A DNA stretch of 64,000 nt from Alteribacter natronophilus (lineage in GTDB: Bacteria; Bacillota; Bacilli; Bacillales; Salisediminibacteriaceae), in assembly GCF_006007885.1 (NCBI RefSeq), contig NZ_VCRO01000004.1, forward strand, positions 310,001 to 374,000, in the 5' to 3' direction. The translations under genes and the position numbers were made by a program. This document shows positions 18,032-27,218 of this stretch, piece by piece. Every line of letters begins with the position of its first letter. Position 1 is the stretch's first letter. The notes beneath the pieces are model-generated. The model was not told the DNA's origin, made no database searches, and worked only from the letters and a program-made list of their open reading frames with translations.

Positions 18032-19505
18032 AGTAGGGGCATTCGTAAGGGTTTCAACCGACAGAGTAGAGCAGCGGGCATCGTTGCAAAATCAGAAGGA
18101 AATGGTGCAGGACTATATTGAAGAGAAGGGATGGAATCTTGAAAAGCTGTACACTGGCCCGGAATCCGGGACGAAACTGAACTCTTCCATGAAAGAGCTT
18201 CTGGAGGATATCGAAAACAAGAACATCGATGTTCTCCTTGTGAAAGACCTTTATCGTCTGGCTAGAAATGCAGAACTGTCACACCGGGTTAAGAACCTTG
18301 CAGATGAAAACGGTGTGCATATTGTAACGCTCAACGATATGGTCAATACAATGGAAGGGAAAGATGAGTGGTACGGCTTGTATGCTATCTTTGCACAGAT
18401 GGAAGCAGAGAACACGAGCCGAAACATTAAACAGATTCTTAAGAAGAAAATGGAGGATGGAAAGTACCTTAACTCCAATCCCCCATACGGCTACCGCATC
18501 GAGAACCAAAAGCTCGTTGTAAAAGACGATTACACACCGAGTGTCGTGCGCCGCATTTTCCATGACTACCTAGATGGAAAAAGTCCTGATGGTATGGCAA
18601 AGGAACTAACTCTTGAAGGGGTTCCTACTCCAGCACAGGTAAACAACAGAAAAAATGCAGGCTTGAGATGGCACGAGAAGACGGTTAAAGGTATCCTTAC
18701 AAACAGACACTACATAGGAATGCTTGTTCAGAGACAAACGACTACCATCAGCATTACCACAACCAAGAGAAAATCTATGCCGGAAGAGGAGCAGATTGTT
18801 TTTGATGATGTTCATGAGCCGATTGTCTCGAAGGAACTGTTTCAGCAAGTAAAGAAGATGATGGAGAAACGGCAGCGGAACCGAACAGCTCCAACTCATC
18901 ATCCCTTTTCCAATCTGCTCGTCTGTAAAGACTGCGGGAGCGGCATGAACTACAAGAAAAACCGGAAAGGATACGTGTGTGGTCGTTATGCCAAGTATGG
19001 AGTGAATTGCTGCAAGTCTCACCTTATTAAAGAAGCCGTACTCATGGATATTGTGAAGAGGGACTTTATGAGCGGGATGAGTCAGATGGATAAAGAGGTT
19101 ATGAAAAGAGATTTCTACAATAAGGTGTCTTACTACTCCAAAAGAAATGAGCGGGAAATTGAAAATGTCGAAGGCCGTATCGAAGTCCTTAAGCGCAGAA
19201 AAAAGAACCTGGTCACAATGATGGCGGACGGGGAACTGGACAGGGAAAGTTGCCAGGAATCAATTAAAGACGCTGACAAAGAAAAAGCAATCCTTGAAGA
19301 AGATTTAAAGAGATTGCAAAATGACCAGGAACAGAACAAACTGGACAAAGCAAATATCGAGGATAATTTTGCCGAGTACCTCTTTTCCGGTTCAACCGCG
19401 ATTGAAATCATCCATCGGGTAGTAGACAAAGTGTACATTTTCGAGGATGGTACCCAGGATATTCATTACGGCTTCTCGGAACCGGAACTGCATAATGCAT
19501 CATAG
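18021..19505 (+). CDS. Large serine recombinase 3 of the trio
   Basis: 494 aa from ATG 18021. The most canonical of the three: GAFVRVSTDRVEQ (nucleophile in RVSTD), GPESGTKLNSS, KDLYRLARNAELS, NSNPPYGYRIE, RKNAGLRWHEKTVKGIL, zinc-ribbon CKDCGSGMNYKK...CGRYAKYGVNCCKSH, coiled coil (about 365-450). It is close in architecture and motifs to the island integrase at 2316-3800. Two decayed copies of its 3' part occur at 23413-23757 and 27219-27862. A terminator follows directly. Confidence 0.9.
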   Translation: MSYRVGAFVRVSTDRVEQRASLQNQKEMVQDYIEEKGWNLEKLYTGPESGTKLNSSMKELLEDIENKNIDVLLVKDLYRLARNAELSHRVKNLADENGVHIVTLNDMVNTMEGKDEWYGLYAIFAQMEAENTSRNIKQILKKKMEDGKYLNSNPPYGYRIENQKLVVKDDYTPSVVRRIFHDYLDGKSPDGMAKELTLEGVPTPAQVNNRKNAGLRWHEKTVKGILTNRHYIGMLVQRQTTTISITTTKRKSMPEEEQIVFDDVHEPIVSKELFQQVKKMMEKRQRNRTAPTHHPFSNLLVCKDCGSGMNYKKNRKGYVCGRYAKYGVNCCKSHLIKEAVLMDIVKRDFMSGMSQMDKEVMKRDFYNKVSYYSKRNEREIENVEGRIEVLKRRKKNLVTMMADGELDRESCQESIKDADKEKAILEEDLKRLQNDQEQNKLDKANIEDNFAEYLFSGSTAIEIIHRVVDKVYIFEDGTQDIHYGFSEPELHNAS

Positions 19506-19536
19506 AACACGGGCTGAGGCTCGTGTTTTTGTTTTG
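19506..19536 (+). terminator. Terminator of recombinase 3
   Basis: AACACGGGC-TGAG-GCTCGTGTTTTT. The same terminator is kept after both decayed copies (23755-23785, 27865-27892). Confidence 0.8.
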
Positions 19537-19618
19537 CGCACCTTGGTCCTTCCTTACTCATGGCAGTGATACTCTCTGCCCGAAATGGTGTACAGATTTA
19601 CGAGAGTATATGGATATT

Positions 19619-19629
19619 TATGTTAAAAT
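19619..19629 (+). promoter_or_regulatory. Extended -10 promoter of cargo block 1
   Basis: TATGTTAAAAT (TATGnTATAAT class) preceded by GGATATT. Equivalent elements sit at similar distances (about 85-105 nt) after the other two recombinase tails. Confidence 0.5.
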
Positions 19630-19748
19630 AATTGTAGGGGATAGTCAGACTTTGTGATGTATTTAAACTATTGAGGGGGACATATTTTCACACTAAATGC
19701 AGAAATGATGAATAAGTAATTAATGTTTTTAAAGAGGATGAGGATAAA

Positions 19749-20201
19749 GTGAACCATATTAATGAATCACCTTTAATATCCAATGAAAGCTTAAATATAC
19801 TCACAGCTATAGTTGGTAAACATTTATATAACATTCTAAGTCCTGATATTGTCTTCGAAATCGGGGAAGATTTCTATGAAACTTTATATTCGCCATCCTT
19901 GCAACTTGAAGAAGGCTTCATTGTAATTACTAATAATATTATCAGAGATTATGAAAAAAGGTGTTACGCTAATTTTATTATAAAGACTCAAAAATCCCCA
20001 GAGAAAGTAGGCTTCAGAAAAGGCTTTTATGATGAAGACTTAAAATATACATTTCCTGCCATCGTAATGACTACTGATAAAAACATGGACATCTGTATAA
20101 CCTCAAGTAAAAGCGGCCCTGAAGGTATAAGTGTAACATGCAACAAAGAATTGATAAAAAGACTGGCTAACCAATATACACCTATTCATGTTTCCGAATA
20201 A
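19749..20201 (+). CDS. Hypothetical protein, 150 aa
   Basis: GTG start with GATGAGGAT upstream. A soluble alpha/beta protein (FEIGEDFYETLYSPSL, GFIVITNNIIRDYEKR). No signal peptide, no membrane segment and no family that I recognise. First gene of cargo block 1. The gap 20202-20413 after it shows nothing else. Confidence 0.55.
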   Translation: MNHINESPLISNESLNILTAIVGKHLYNILSPDIVFEIGEDFYETLYSPSLQLEEGFIVITNNIIRDYEKRCYANFIIKTQKSPEKVGFRKGFYDEDLKYTFPAIVMTTDKNMDICITSSKSGPEGISVTCNKELIKRLANQYTPIHVSE

Positions 20202-20413
20202 CAACGCTAATAACTTTTCTTTATTTTCCTTTCTTCAACTAAAGGGAAGCGTTAGTCCAATAAGCTAGCTGTCTTAGTACCTAATTTCTATCTAATAAAC
20301 CTGCAACAATCAGGCGCGAATATGTAATATGAATTAAGCCCTTTTTATGTAATAGGACTAGATTGTCAAGGGTGCTAGAAGTATGCAGTAATCGATTTTT
20401 TAGGGGGGGTTTG

Positions 20414-21139
20414 ATGAAAGAACATCTAACTATTTTGTATATAGTAATGATGGTACTAGCTTCGGTTATTTTTATGATAAGTTTATTTAGTAAAGCTCCG
20501 AAACATTCATATAACCGAACAGTAACGTCCTTTATTCTGGCATATGTCTCTGAAATAATACTAGCTTCGGCTATAATATCAATGATAATTTCCTTTATTT
20601 TTAATAATACTTTTAACTATTTACCAAGTGATAATCATATTGAGACTTTTGCTCAGAGTTATGCTATTTATCAAATCTTAATTATTGTTATATTACAAGT
20701 TAGAAACAATCAAAAAAAAGAAGCCATATATATTCTGAAAAACAATCTAGAAAAAGTTAAATTAGCTGTTAATCTTAAAAGAAAATCAGAAGCTTTTCAG
20801 AAGTTGAGTGGCCTCTCTATAAGTGCAGAAAAGCATTCAACGTCTTATAAAGTAATGCTTCCCAATGATGTATATAAGGAATATACAAAGCTGTTAGCTC
20901 TGTGTGAGAATTTAAAGGAAGTGTTTGAGTCAGGAAGTGAAGATGAAATTAACGTTATCAAAGACAAAGTAAATTTCGATATTGAAAAGTATTTAATGGA
21001 TACTGAAACTGATATAGCTACAAGTGGATTGATATGGTCTTCATCATTGCTTCTTTACTTTAAGAAAAGAGGGATTAGTTTAAACATAAGTAGTAAGAAA
21101 TACTATGGAAGTAAACCGCCTTTCAACTATCGATGTTAA
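20414..21139 (+). CDS. Hypothetical membrane protein with cytoplasmic domain
   Basis: 241 aa; ATG 20414 with AGGGGGGG upstream is the clear start. Two or three hydrophobic segments occur in the first ~105 residues (4-26, 40-68, possibly 84-102). A coiled, lysine-rich soluble region of ~135 residues follows. No family recognised. It ends convergently on the decayed phosphotransferase tail, sharing bases 21136-21139. Confidence 0.6.
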   Translation: MKEHLTILYIVMMVLASVIFMISLFSKAPKHSYNRTVTSFILAYVSEIILASAIISMIISFIFNNTFNYLPSDNHIETFAQSYAIYQILIIVILQVRNNQKKEAIYILKNNLEKVKLAVNLKRKSEAFQKLSGLSISAEKHSTSYKVMLPNDVYKEYTKLLALCENLKEVFESGSEDEINVIKDKVNFDIEKYLMDTETDIATSGLIWSSSLLLYFKKRGISLNISSKKYYGSKPPFNYRC

Positions 21140-21372
21140 AAGAATTCATACAGACCATTCACAAAATAATCGTATTCACTATTGGTGATTATTCGGCTGC
21201 CGTAACCTTTGAAGAACAATGTATTGTCCTCTTCATTCTGGAACGCATATGGTTTTGGTCTAACCGCTAAAGCGGTATCATATCTGGGGTCACCGTAAGC
21301 TCCCCCAGACCAGTCAATAACACCTGAAATGGCTCCGTTGTGTACCAGAACATTATCAATCGTATAGTCACC
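21136..21372 (-). pseudogene. Aminoglycoside phosphotransferase, C-terminal fragment (inverted)
   Basis: Translates on the minus strand as GDYTIDNVLVHNGAISGVID followed by WSGGAYGDPRYDTALAVRP: the catalytic-loop HGD/DxxxxN and the GVIDW...GDPxxD metal motif of APH/choline-kinase-like enzymes, then a natural C-terminus. It is cut exactly at the glycine after where the catalytic His would be. The N-terminal part lies next to it on the opposite strand, so an inversion split the gene and deleted its middle. Confidence 0.75.
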
Positions 21373-21375
21373 CTA

Positions 21376-21780
21376 AATGAGATTCCTTATGAACTAAAAG
21401 AATTTATAGGTGACATTGAATCCTTAACGTTCCCCCGTCAAGGGTGGACATCTGATGTTGGTATTTTAGAAACGACATCCGGAGCCTTTTACGCATTAAA
21501 GCGAACAAAAGAGACCTTATATAATACTTGGCTCGAAAAAGAAGTCGATGTCTTACATACTTTATGTCCCGAAACAAAACTACCGGTCCCTCAAGTATGG
21601 AAGTTCCTGGCGGAGAGCAGCAAGAACCAGTCATGGGCCTTAATGGACTTCTTAGAGGGAGAAACCCTAAGAACAGCGCTATTTAATGAAACAAACCGAA
21701 AAAAAAGAAGAGAGCTTATCTTAATTGGAGACAAAACGGGAACACCTCCCAAGGATTCTTACAAGGGTAATAACTTCTGA
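21376..21780 (+). pseudogene. Aminoglycoside phosphotransferase, N-terminal fragment
   Basis: Frame NEIPYELKEFIGDIESLTF..., then GWTSDVGILETTSGAFYALK (nucleotide-binding loop and the APH lysine), EVDVLHTLCPETKLPVPQVW and SWALMDFLEGETL (hinge). Similarity stops near 21730 and the frame runs out at 21780. The central ~100 residues are missing. With 21136-21372 this is one broken APH gene. Confidence 0.75.
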
Positions 21781-22559
21781 ACGTTTTTCGAGATATAATT
21801 TCTTACTGCTGCAAGTTCACCTTGCTTAAATTGATAATGAAGATTACCACTTGAGTAGCTATCCGTCGCTTTTTTGATAGTAGTTCGATACTCTTGTGGC
21901 AACGCTTTTAATCCCCATTGACCAGCTTCCAGTTTTGAAGAGATTTCACCTTCCTTTAAATACCAGAATACTCTAATTAAATTCAGTATACAGTAGATAG
22001 GGTCTACTTCAATATTTTCCAGACAGTCAGAGAAATCACTCATTATTGACGAGATATAATCATCCCGGGGAATTGAAGGAAAGACTTTATGAACCGGTTT
22101 GCCTGTCAGACAAATTCCTTTTTCGTGCAAGATTGTGATATGAGCAGCTAAATCTGCATCAGTGTTTATATCTTCGTTCAAATAAATATATGTATCCTCT
22201 AATAAATCATCTTCATATCGTTCTCTCCAAAATTCACTATAATGAAAATCAAACGGGCAAGGATGAACCCAATTTTTTAATTGAGCTTCACTTAGAAAGC
22301 TGATTTCGATTGGATATGGAGAATTAGAATACTTCAATAATAACGCTGCTAACTGCCTTTTCATATCCACTGTTATTGTTTCTTCCATTAAAACCAATAT
22401 ATCAATATCACTGCTTTTAGGATTAAATCCGCCCATTGCTAAAGAACCGTGAAGATAAAAACCAAGCAAATTATCATTGATTATTTTTGTAATCTCATCC
22501 TGCAGAGTAGAAACCAAACTCTGTACGTAGGGAGTACAGGATTCCCATTTAAAATTCAT
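21759..22559 (-). CDS. ANT/AadA-like aminoglycoside nucleotidyltransferase
   Basis: 266 aa with an N-terminal nucleotidyltransferase fold (GFYLHGSLAMGGF then SSDIDILVLM: the GS...DxD catalytic motif near residues 38-54) and a C-terminal DUF4111/adenylyltransferase helical domain (PIYCILNLIRVFWYLKEGEI, KLEAGQWGLKALP). This is the architecture of spectinomycin/streptomycin ANT(9)/ANT(3'')-type enzymes, which transfer AMP to the drug. Drug specificity cannot be read from the sequence. Its 3' end overlaps the end of the APH fragment by 22 nt. Confidence 0.75.
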   Translation of the reverse strand: MNFKWESCTPYVQSLVSTLQDEITKIINDNLLGFYLHGSLAMGGFNPKSSDIDILVLMEETITVDMKRQLAALLLKYSNSPYPIEISFLSEAQLKNWVHPCPFDFHYSEFWRERYEDDLLEDTYIYLNEDINTDADLAAHITILHEKGICLTGKPVHKVFPSIPRDDYISSIMSDFSDCLENIEVDPIYCILNLIRVFWYLKEGEISSKLEAGQWGLKALPQEYRTTIKKATDSYSSGNLHYQFKQGELAAVRNYISKNVQKLLPL

Positions 22560-22621
22560 GTACTTTTCCCCTTCCCACTAACTTGTTCAAAAATGAGGTC
22601 ATGAAGGTTATCAATGAATTA

Positions 22622-23320
22622 TCATTCTCCCAGGTAGATTGTTCTAATTTCATCTTCAACGACTTGATTACCTTCACACTTAACGGTATATGCTTTGGCC
22701 ATTGGTCGGGAACTGATTGATGAGAATAGCGTTTCATTAATAAAATGAAGAGCACCGCCGTCATCCGCTGCATATCCTTCTATTATTTTCCCTTCTGATA
22801 GTAACTGGTGATAGGCCGGTTTTCTTTTGTTCTCGCCATCATAGTGAGGACAGTTGCTGCCCTTGAGGAAACCTAAACAGTCTAACTTATATAACGGAGC
22901 ATTTAACGGGTCCGTTAATCCCTCTTCAAACCAGCAGATTGAGCCTGCACTTAGCCCGGTAAGTAAAATCCCTTCTGCGTAAGCTTTTTTCAATAAGGTG
23001 TCTAGACCCCATTCTTTCCAGAGCAGCAGCATGTTCTTCGTATTACCACCTCCCACATAAATGACATCCTGTTCTAGAGTAAAACTCTCTGTGTCTGTCA
23101 CTTCCGGTTCAAATAGTGACAGGTGGGAAGGCTGGCAGGGAAGTGTCTGAAATGCCTTATAAAATCGTTCGATATAATTTGTCTGGTCTCCACTGGCGGT
23201 GGGAACGAAGCAAACCTTAGGTGCATCGCTTTTGACCTGACTTAGTATGTAGTTATCAAGTAAAAGGTTTTTTGGCTCCATGGAGAACCCGCCGCCACCC
23301 ATTGCGATAATCTGTCTCAA
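22622..23320 (-). CDS. Peptidase E (S51 family), alpha-aspartyl dipeptidase-like
   Basis: Starts QIIAMGGGGFS and has IYVGGGNTKNML and the nucleophile elbow GLSAGSICWF (catalytic Ser), HYDGENKRKP and YAADDGGAL, all features of S51 peptidases, which cleave Asp-X dipeptides or related substrates. I choose the TTG at 23320 (GGAGG 9 nt upstream), giving ~232 aa, the normal family length. Upstream in-frame sequence belongs to another gene fragment. Confidence 0.8.
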   Translation of the reverse strand: MRQIIAMGGGGFSMEPKNLLLDNYILSQVKSDAPKVCFVPTASGDQTNYIERFYKAFQTLPCQPSHLSLFEPEVTDTESFTLEQDVIYVGGGNTKNMLLLWKEWGLDTLLKKAYAEGILLTGLSAGSICWFEEGLTDPLNAPLYKLDCLGFLKGSNCPHYDGENKRKPAYHQLLSEGKIIEGYAADDGGALHFINETLFSSISSRPMAKAYTVKCEGNQVVEDEIRTIYLGE

Positions 23321-23324
23321 TCCA

Positions 23325-23412
23325 TCATTCCTCCAGTGGGCAATTATATTCCATTTTAAGAAACTCAAATGTACTTCCATTAGTATCTTGCATGAAAGCA
23401 TCTACCTCTTTA
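23325..23412 (-). pseudogene. 3' fragment of an unidentified gene (perhaps VOC/glyoxalase-like)
   Basis: Minus-strand frame VDAFMQDTNGSTFEFLKMEYN ending at a stop overlapping the peptidase E ribosome site. It is cut abruptly where recombinase-tail sequence begins on the plus strand. Family guess is weak. Confidence 0.3.
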
Positions 23413-23757
23413 AAAGAAGGCCGTATCGAGGTCCTTAAGCGCAGAAAAAAGAACCTGGTCACAATGATGGCAGATGGGGAACTGGACAGAGAAAGCTACC
23501 TGGAATCCATCAAAGACTGATAAAGAGAAAACAATTCTTGAAGAAGATATAATAAGATTACATAATGACCAGGAACAGAACACGCTGGACAAAGCAAACA
23601 TCGAGCAAAACTTCGCCGAATTCCTCTTCTCAGGGTCAAACACGATTGAAATCATCCATCGGGTAGTTGACAAAGTGTACATTTTTTGAGGATGGCTCTC
23701 CGGAGATTCATTACGGCTTCTCGGAACGAGAACTAGAACTGCATAATGCATCTTAAA
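23413..23757 (+). pseudogene. Decayed 3' tail of a recombinase-3-like gene (copy 2)
   Basis: Roughly 85% identical by eye to the coiled-coil and C-terminal region of recombinase 3 (from EGRIEVLKRRKKNLVTMM to the stop). It has a small deletion at AAAGACTGATAAAG and an extra T in ACATTTTTTGAGG, both breaking the frame. The upstream three-quarters of the gene are absent. The terminator is retained. Confidence 0.8.
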
Positions 23758-23785
23758 ACACGGGCTGGGGCTCGGGTTTTTGTTT
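23755..23785 (+). terminator. Terminator kept after recombinase tail copy 2
   Basis: AAACACGGGCTGGGGCTCGGGTTTTT, slightly mutated relative to the copy at 19506. Confidence 0.65.
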
Positions 23786-23863
23786 TGACAGCTTGGGCCT
23801 TTGCGTTTATACAGTTATTTCTTTACGAAGTAGAAGTTAAATTTACCAGATTGAATGGTTATT

Positions 23864-23874
23864 TATGTTAAAGT
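23864..23874 (+). promoter_or_regulatory. Extended -10 promoter of cargo block 2
   Basis: TATGTTAAAGT, about 83 nt before the start at 23957. Confidence 0.45.
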
Positions 23875-23956
23875 AATATGAGAAGATGACGCGACTTTGT
23901 TCAATCTGCATTTAACCAACAGATAACCGGAATTCGAATTGAGGAGGTTAATAACA

Positions 23957-24214
23957 ATGAGATTGACGAAAGATGTAATAAAACAACTCTTAGATATAAA
24001 TGAGGGGTTTGCGAAAACTACTAATTTCGTAGATAGAAATTTCAAAGAAACTAACCACTACTTAATTAAAGGTGGAAAATTACTCATACGCTCTACTGGT
24101 AAGACATCTTGGGCTGATAGCCGTTTTGATAACAAGACCATTGCGGATGTAGACCAAACCAGAAGATTTTTAAGAAAAGTTATTGAAGAGCTAAAAACTG
24201 ACGGAATCAAGTAG
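23957..24214 (+). CDS. Hypothetical small protein, 85 aa
   Basis: ATG 23957 with AGGAGG 9 nt upstream. A small basic alpha/beta protein (MRLTKDVIKQLLDINEGFAK, HYLIKGGKLLIRSTGKTSWA). No family recognised. It faces the beta-propeller gene, with a bidirectional terminator between. Its own promoter and clean ribosome site suggest it is expressed. Confidence 0.6.
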   Translation: MRLTKDVIKQLLDINEGFAKTTNFVDRNFKETNHYLIKGGKLLIRSTGKTSWADSRFDNKTIADVDQTRRFLRKVIEELKTDGIK

Positions 24215-24329
24215 GCATATTCCAATTTATCGTTAGTTAACTCGTAGTTTTCTCATTAAAAAGAGGCTGTAAATAATGACTTAAACTATAGGAGCGTTTG
24301 TTACAGAAAAAAATAAATTTACTAAGAGA

Positions 24330-24358
24330 AAAGCACCTGAAAATGTTCAGGTGCTTTA
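24330..24358. terminator. Bidirectional terminator
   Basis: AAAGCACCTGAA / TTCAGGTGCTTT around a 4-nt loop, between convergent genes. Confidence 0.75.
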
Positions 24359-24441
24359 CATTGTTTGAGATAAATGTAATTTTATTTTCATTTGCTATGC
24401 GGAATTATTTTCCGGAACCGTTAGGCCCCTTATGTTCTTGT

Positions 24442-26994
24442 TTATAATTTATATCCAGTAAGTTTTTCATTTGTATGTGCTACAAAACAAGATTCATTGG
24501 GAAATGCTTCGATTGGTCGGTGATAGCTTTCTTTATTGAATGACTGACTGTTGATGACCTTACCTTCTTCTGATAGGGTGGCAACAATCGTTTCTAGGTT
24601 ACTTGAAGCAACCCAGAGTACCTTGTTGTCTGCGGGAGACCAGTAAACGCCTGTTGTGTTGACCTTTGGTATAGTACTGTAGCGCCAGAGCAGTTCGCCG
24701 TTATATGAATAACCTCTTATTTCTTTCTTTGTAAGGATAATGATGCGATTAGAGCTCAAGGTAATGGACTGAATATTTTCCTCTTCCTTTAACTCTAACT
24801 TTTTCTCTAAATGACTATTAAAAATTTGAACTATTCGTGTACCAATACGCATAGCGAAATCCTTGTTCTCTGATTCAACAGCCTCATAAATAGCTGCTTG
24901 AAGCTTTAGTTCTTCGGTTTTTTCATCGCTTGAGAGGCTATATATTTTCTTATCCGTTCTTACCAATTCAAAGTTATTCGTTTTGATTTCATTTAGACCA
25001 GCCCCAAAAGGTTTATTTAGCTTCTCTTGCCCCGTTTCATCAAATACTAGCGTCCATTTTCCTTTTTGGTTTCTTTCGAAGTAACCGTTAAACGGCTTTT
25101 CTCCTCTATCTACTGTAAAACGAACGTAAGCTTTGTCGTTTGATAGAAATTCGAGCTGAAATCCTTGTGATTTCGATTTAAACTTATGAAGTAGTGTCCC
25201 GTCTTTTGAGTAAACTAGGATATCACCTGGTTCATATGTAATTTCATCTTTTTTTGGTTTACTAGTGAAGATGTATTCCCCGTCAGGCGATAAGAATAAT
25301 GACCACATGCTGGAGTAAATGTGTTCTCTCCATAATTCTTGTTTGTTCGTGTCATAACATACAAGGTAATGACTGCTAAACTCCTTTCTTCTTTGGGCAT
25401 CCGTCAATTTAGCACGTTCTTCTATAGATTTTTCAGGCGCTTTTTCAACAACATATATAAGGTCATTTTTAGGGTCTACTAAACGATTCCCAAACCACTT
25501 ATCCTCGCTTTTTAACTCCCATGACTTTTTAAATGGGGTTGTTGCTGCAATTTCAGGTGCGACACCACTTTGTACGTCGAATTCTTCTATATCTTCTATT
25601 GTTCTCGCTTCAAAGTGCTTCCACTGGTGATTTTCTGGTGCAAGCCAAAAATAACCTTGTCCATTCCCTTTTCCGTCAAAAAAGATAGAGTGGTTTGATA
25701 CTACAAATAGTGACATACCAGGATGCCCTTCAGAACCTTTAATTAATTTACCGGTTTCTTTCTGTAATTCATATAAACGGTTATCCTGAGAAACGATGAG
25801 GTAAGAGTCTGAGCTTGGAATAAGGTCGATGGTGGAGGCTTCTTTTGGCAACTTGGCTCCGAATATAAATTTCCCATCGTCGTTTAGCCAAAATGTTTCT
25901 CCTTCCACAAAGGAAATGATTAATTTATCATCCAACCAAGTGATAAACCTTCCCTCGTTTTTAAATGTGTTAATCCAAAGGAGGTTGCCTTTCTTATCCC
26001 AGGCAGAGACGCGTCCTTCGCGTTCCATCAGAAATAGATAACCTGTCTTCGGGTCATGTGTAAAGCCTACAAAAGGAGAGTTGACAGACGCTTTTTCAAA
26101 ACCTATAGAAAATTGAGCAGCTAGTTTTGTAGCAAATTGACTAATCGCTTCATCTTCCGTTTTCGGTGGTACCGATAAAGAACGTTCTAGTTCAGCATAT
26201 TTTTTTTGAAGGTCTTTTTTCTTTAGTTCTGAAATTGCGATTCTTGTCTTTAGGGAGGTATTTTGAGGGTCGATTCGATATATTCTATCCATGCTACCGG
26301 CAAAAATATCATTCGTTTCCTTACAAACGGAAAGTAAATAAGATGTAAACTTTACTTCTCCGAACATGGAAGCCATGCTTTCTTTAAAAGCCACCCCCCA
26401 TCTTTGTGTGCCATTTATTTCAAAACAATATAATTCACCAGGACCGTCATATGTTTCTCGTGTTCCTACTAACCAATAATCCTCCCCCATTGCAAAAGAA
26501 AAAGGCATCCAGTCGAATTCAAAAAGGTATGCTTCTTGAGATAAGAAATTAATAAAGGCTACTGTTCCTTTATTTTGCAAGATAATCCCTTGTTCAGTTG
26601 TTGTTATTGGAGTCATTTTCTCTAGTTTTGTATCTTTCAAAGTGAATTGTTTAATTATGTCCTTTGAGACAATTTCAATGGACCCCGCAGCTTCTGTAAT
26701 GATTATGTTCTCATTATGAAAAAGGTGGCGGAATTTTCTTCTGGAACGATTTTCAAAACCGGGAAGGGTAGGATTTTCTTTTTCAACGGAAAAGAAAGAA
26801 GACCATTCTTTTTTTTCTTCCATCGTGATGGGGATAATCTCTATTTTCTTGTGACGAGGTTTCCTGACACTCACGTAACATTGATTTTGTGACATTTTTG
26901 TCTGCTGGAATTTTTCTTTTAACGCTGGGGATGTTTCTTTGGCTTGTTCGGTGGGAGGATTAAAAATACTTTTGATTTTACTAATAATACCCAT
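24442..26994 (-). CDS. Large beta-propeller (WD40/PQQ-like) protein
   Basis: About 850 aa. No signal peptide or TM segment. Repeated blade-like strands ending in W or F (for example YCFEINGTQRWGVAF, VSAWDKKGNLLWINTF, VYSKDGTLLHKF, GYSYNGELLWRYS) suggest two cytoplasmic seven-bladed propellers of the PQQ/YVTN type. The basic N-terminus has an SQNQCYVSVRKPRHKK segment. The second ATG (26994) is favoured because GGAGG lies 1 nt from the first ATG but 7 nt from this one. Likely a scaffold or sensor; no enzyme motif. Function unknown. It is the sole large gene of cargo block 2. Confidence 0.65.
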   Translation of the reverse strand: MGIISKIKSIFNPPTEQAKETSPALKEKFQQTKMSQNQCYVSVRKPRHKKIEIIPITMEEKKEWSSFFSVEKENPTLPGFENRSRRKFRHLFHNENIIITEAAGSIEIVSKDIIKQFTLKDTKLEKMTPITTTEQGIILQNKGTVAFINFLSQEAYLFEFDWMPFSFAMGEDYWLVGTRETYDGPGELYCFEINGTQRWGVAFKESMASMFGEVKFTSYLLSVCKETNDIFAGSMDRIYRIDPQNTSLKTRIAISELKKKDLQKKYAELERSLSVPPKTEDEAISQFATKLAAQFSIGFEKASVNSPFVGFTHDPKTGYLFLMEREGRVSAWDKKGNLLWINTFKNEGRFITWLDDKLIISFVEGETFWLNDDGKFIFGAKLPKEASTIDLIPSSDSYLIVSQDNRLYELQKETGKLIKGSEGHPGMSLFVVSNHSIFFDGKGNGQGYFWLAPENHQWKHFEARTIEDIEEFDVQSGVAPEIAATTPFKKSWELKSEDKWFGNRLVDPKNDLIYVVEKAPEKSIEERAKLTDAQRRKEFSSHYLVCYDTNKQELWREHIYSSMWSLFLSPDGEYIFTSKPKKDEITYEPGDILVYSKDGTLLHKFKSKSQGFQLEFLSNDKAYVRFTVDRGEKPFNGYFERNQKGKWTLVFDETGQEKLNKPFGAGLNEIKTNNFELVRTDKKIYSLSSDEKTEELKLQAAIYEAVESENKDFAMRIGTRIVQIFNSHLEKKLELKEEENIQSITLSSNRIIILTKKEIRGYSYNGELLWRYSTIPKVNTTGVYWSPADNKVLWVASSNLETIVATLSEEGKVINSQSFNKESYHRPIEAFPNESCFVAHTNEKLTGYKL

Positions 26995-27065
26995 AATCAT
27001 GCCTCCTATAATCTTTGATGTTTCAATTGTAACATATGGAAAAAAAGTAAAAATAATAATTCAAT

Positions 27066-27218
27066 CGCAGCCGGTCTTTATGGATGGCGCTATCCCTGTG
27101 TTAAAAGAAGCGACCAGAAAAGGTTATGCCATTATCATCATCACTAATCAGTACATCATTGACGAAGGTTGTATTACAGTGGACCAATACCACGATATAA
27201 ACAGACAAATGGTCGAGC
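27066..27218 (+). pseudogene. HAD-superfamily phosphatase fragment
   Basis: Reads PVFMDGAIPVLKEATRKGYA then IIIITNQYIIDEGCIT and QYHDINRQMVEQ, like the motif II strand (ITNQ) of HAD-IIIA/histidinol-phosphatase-type proteins. Both ends are cut. It joins in frame to recombinase-tail sequence at about 27219. Confidence 0.5.
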
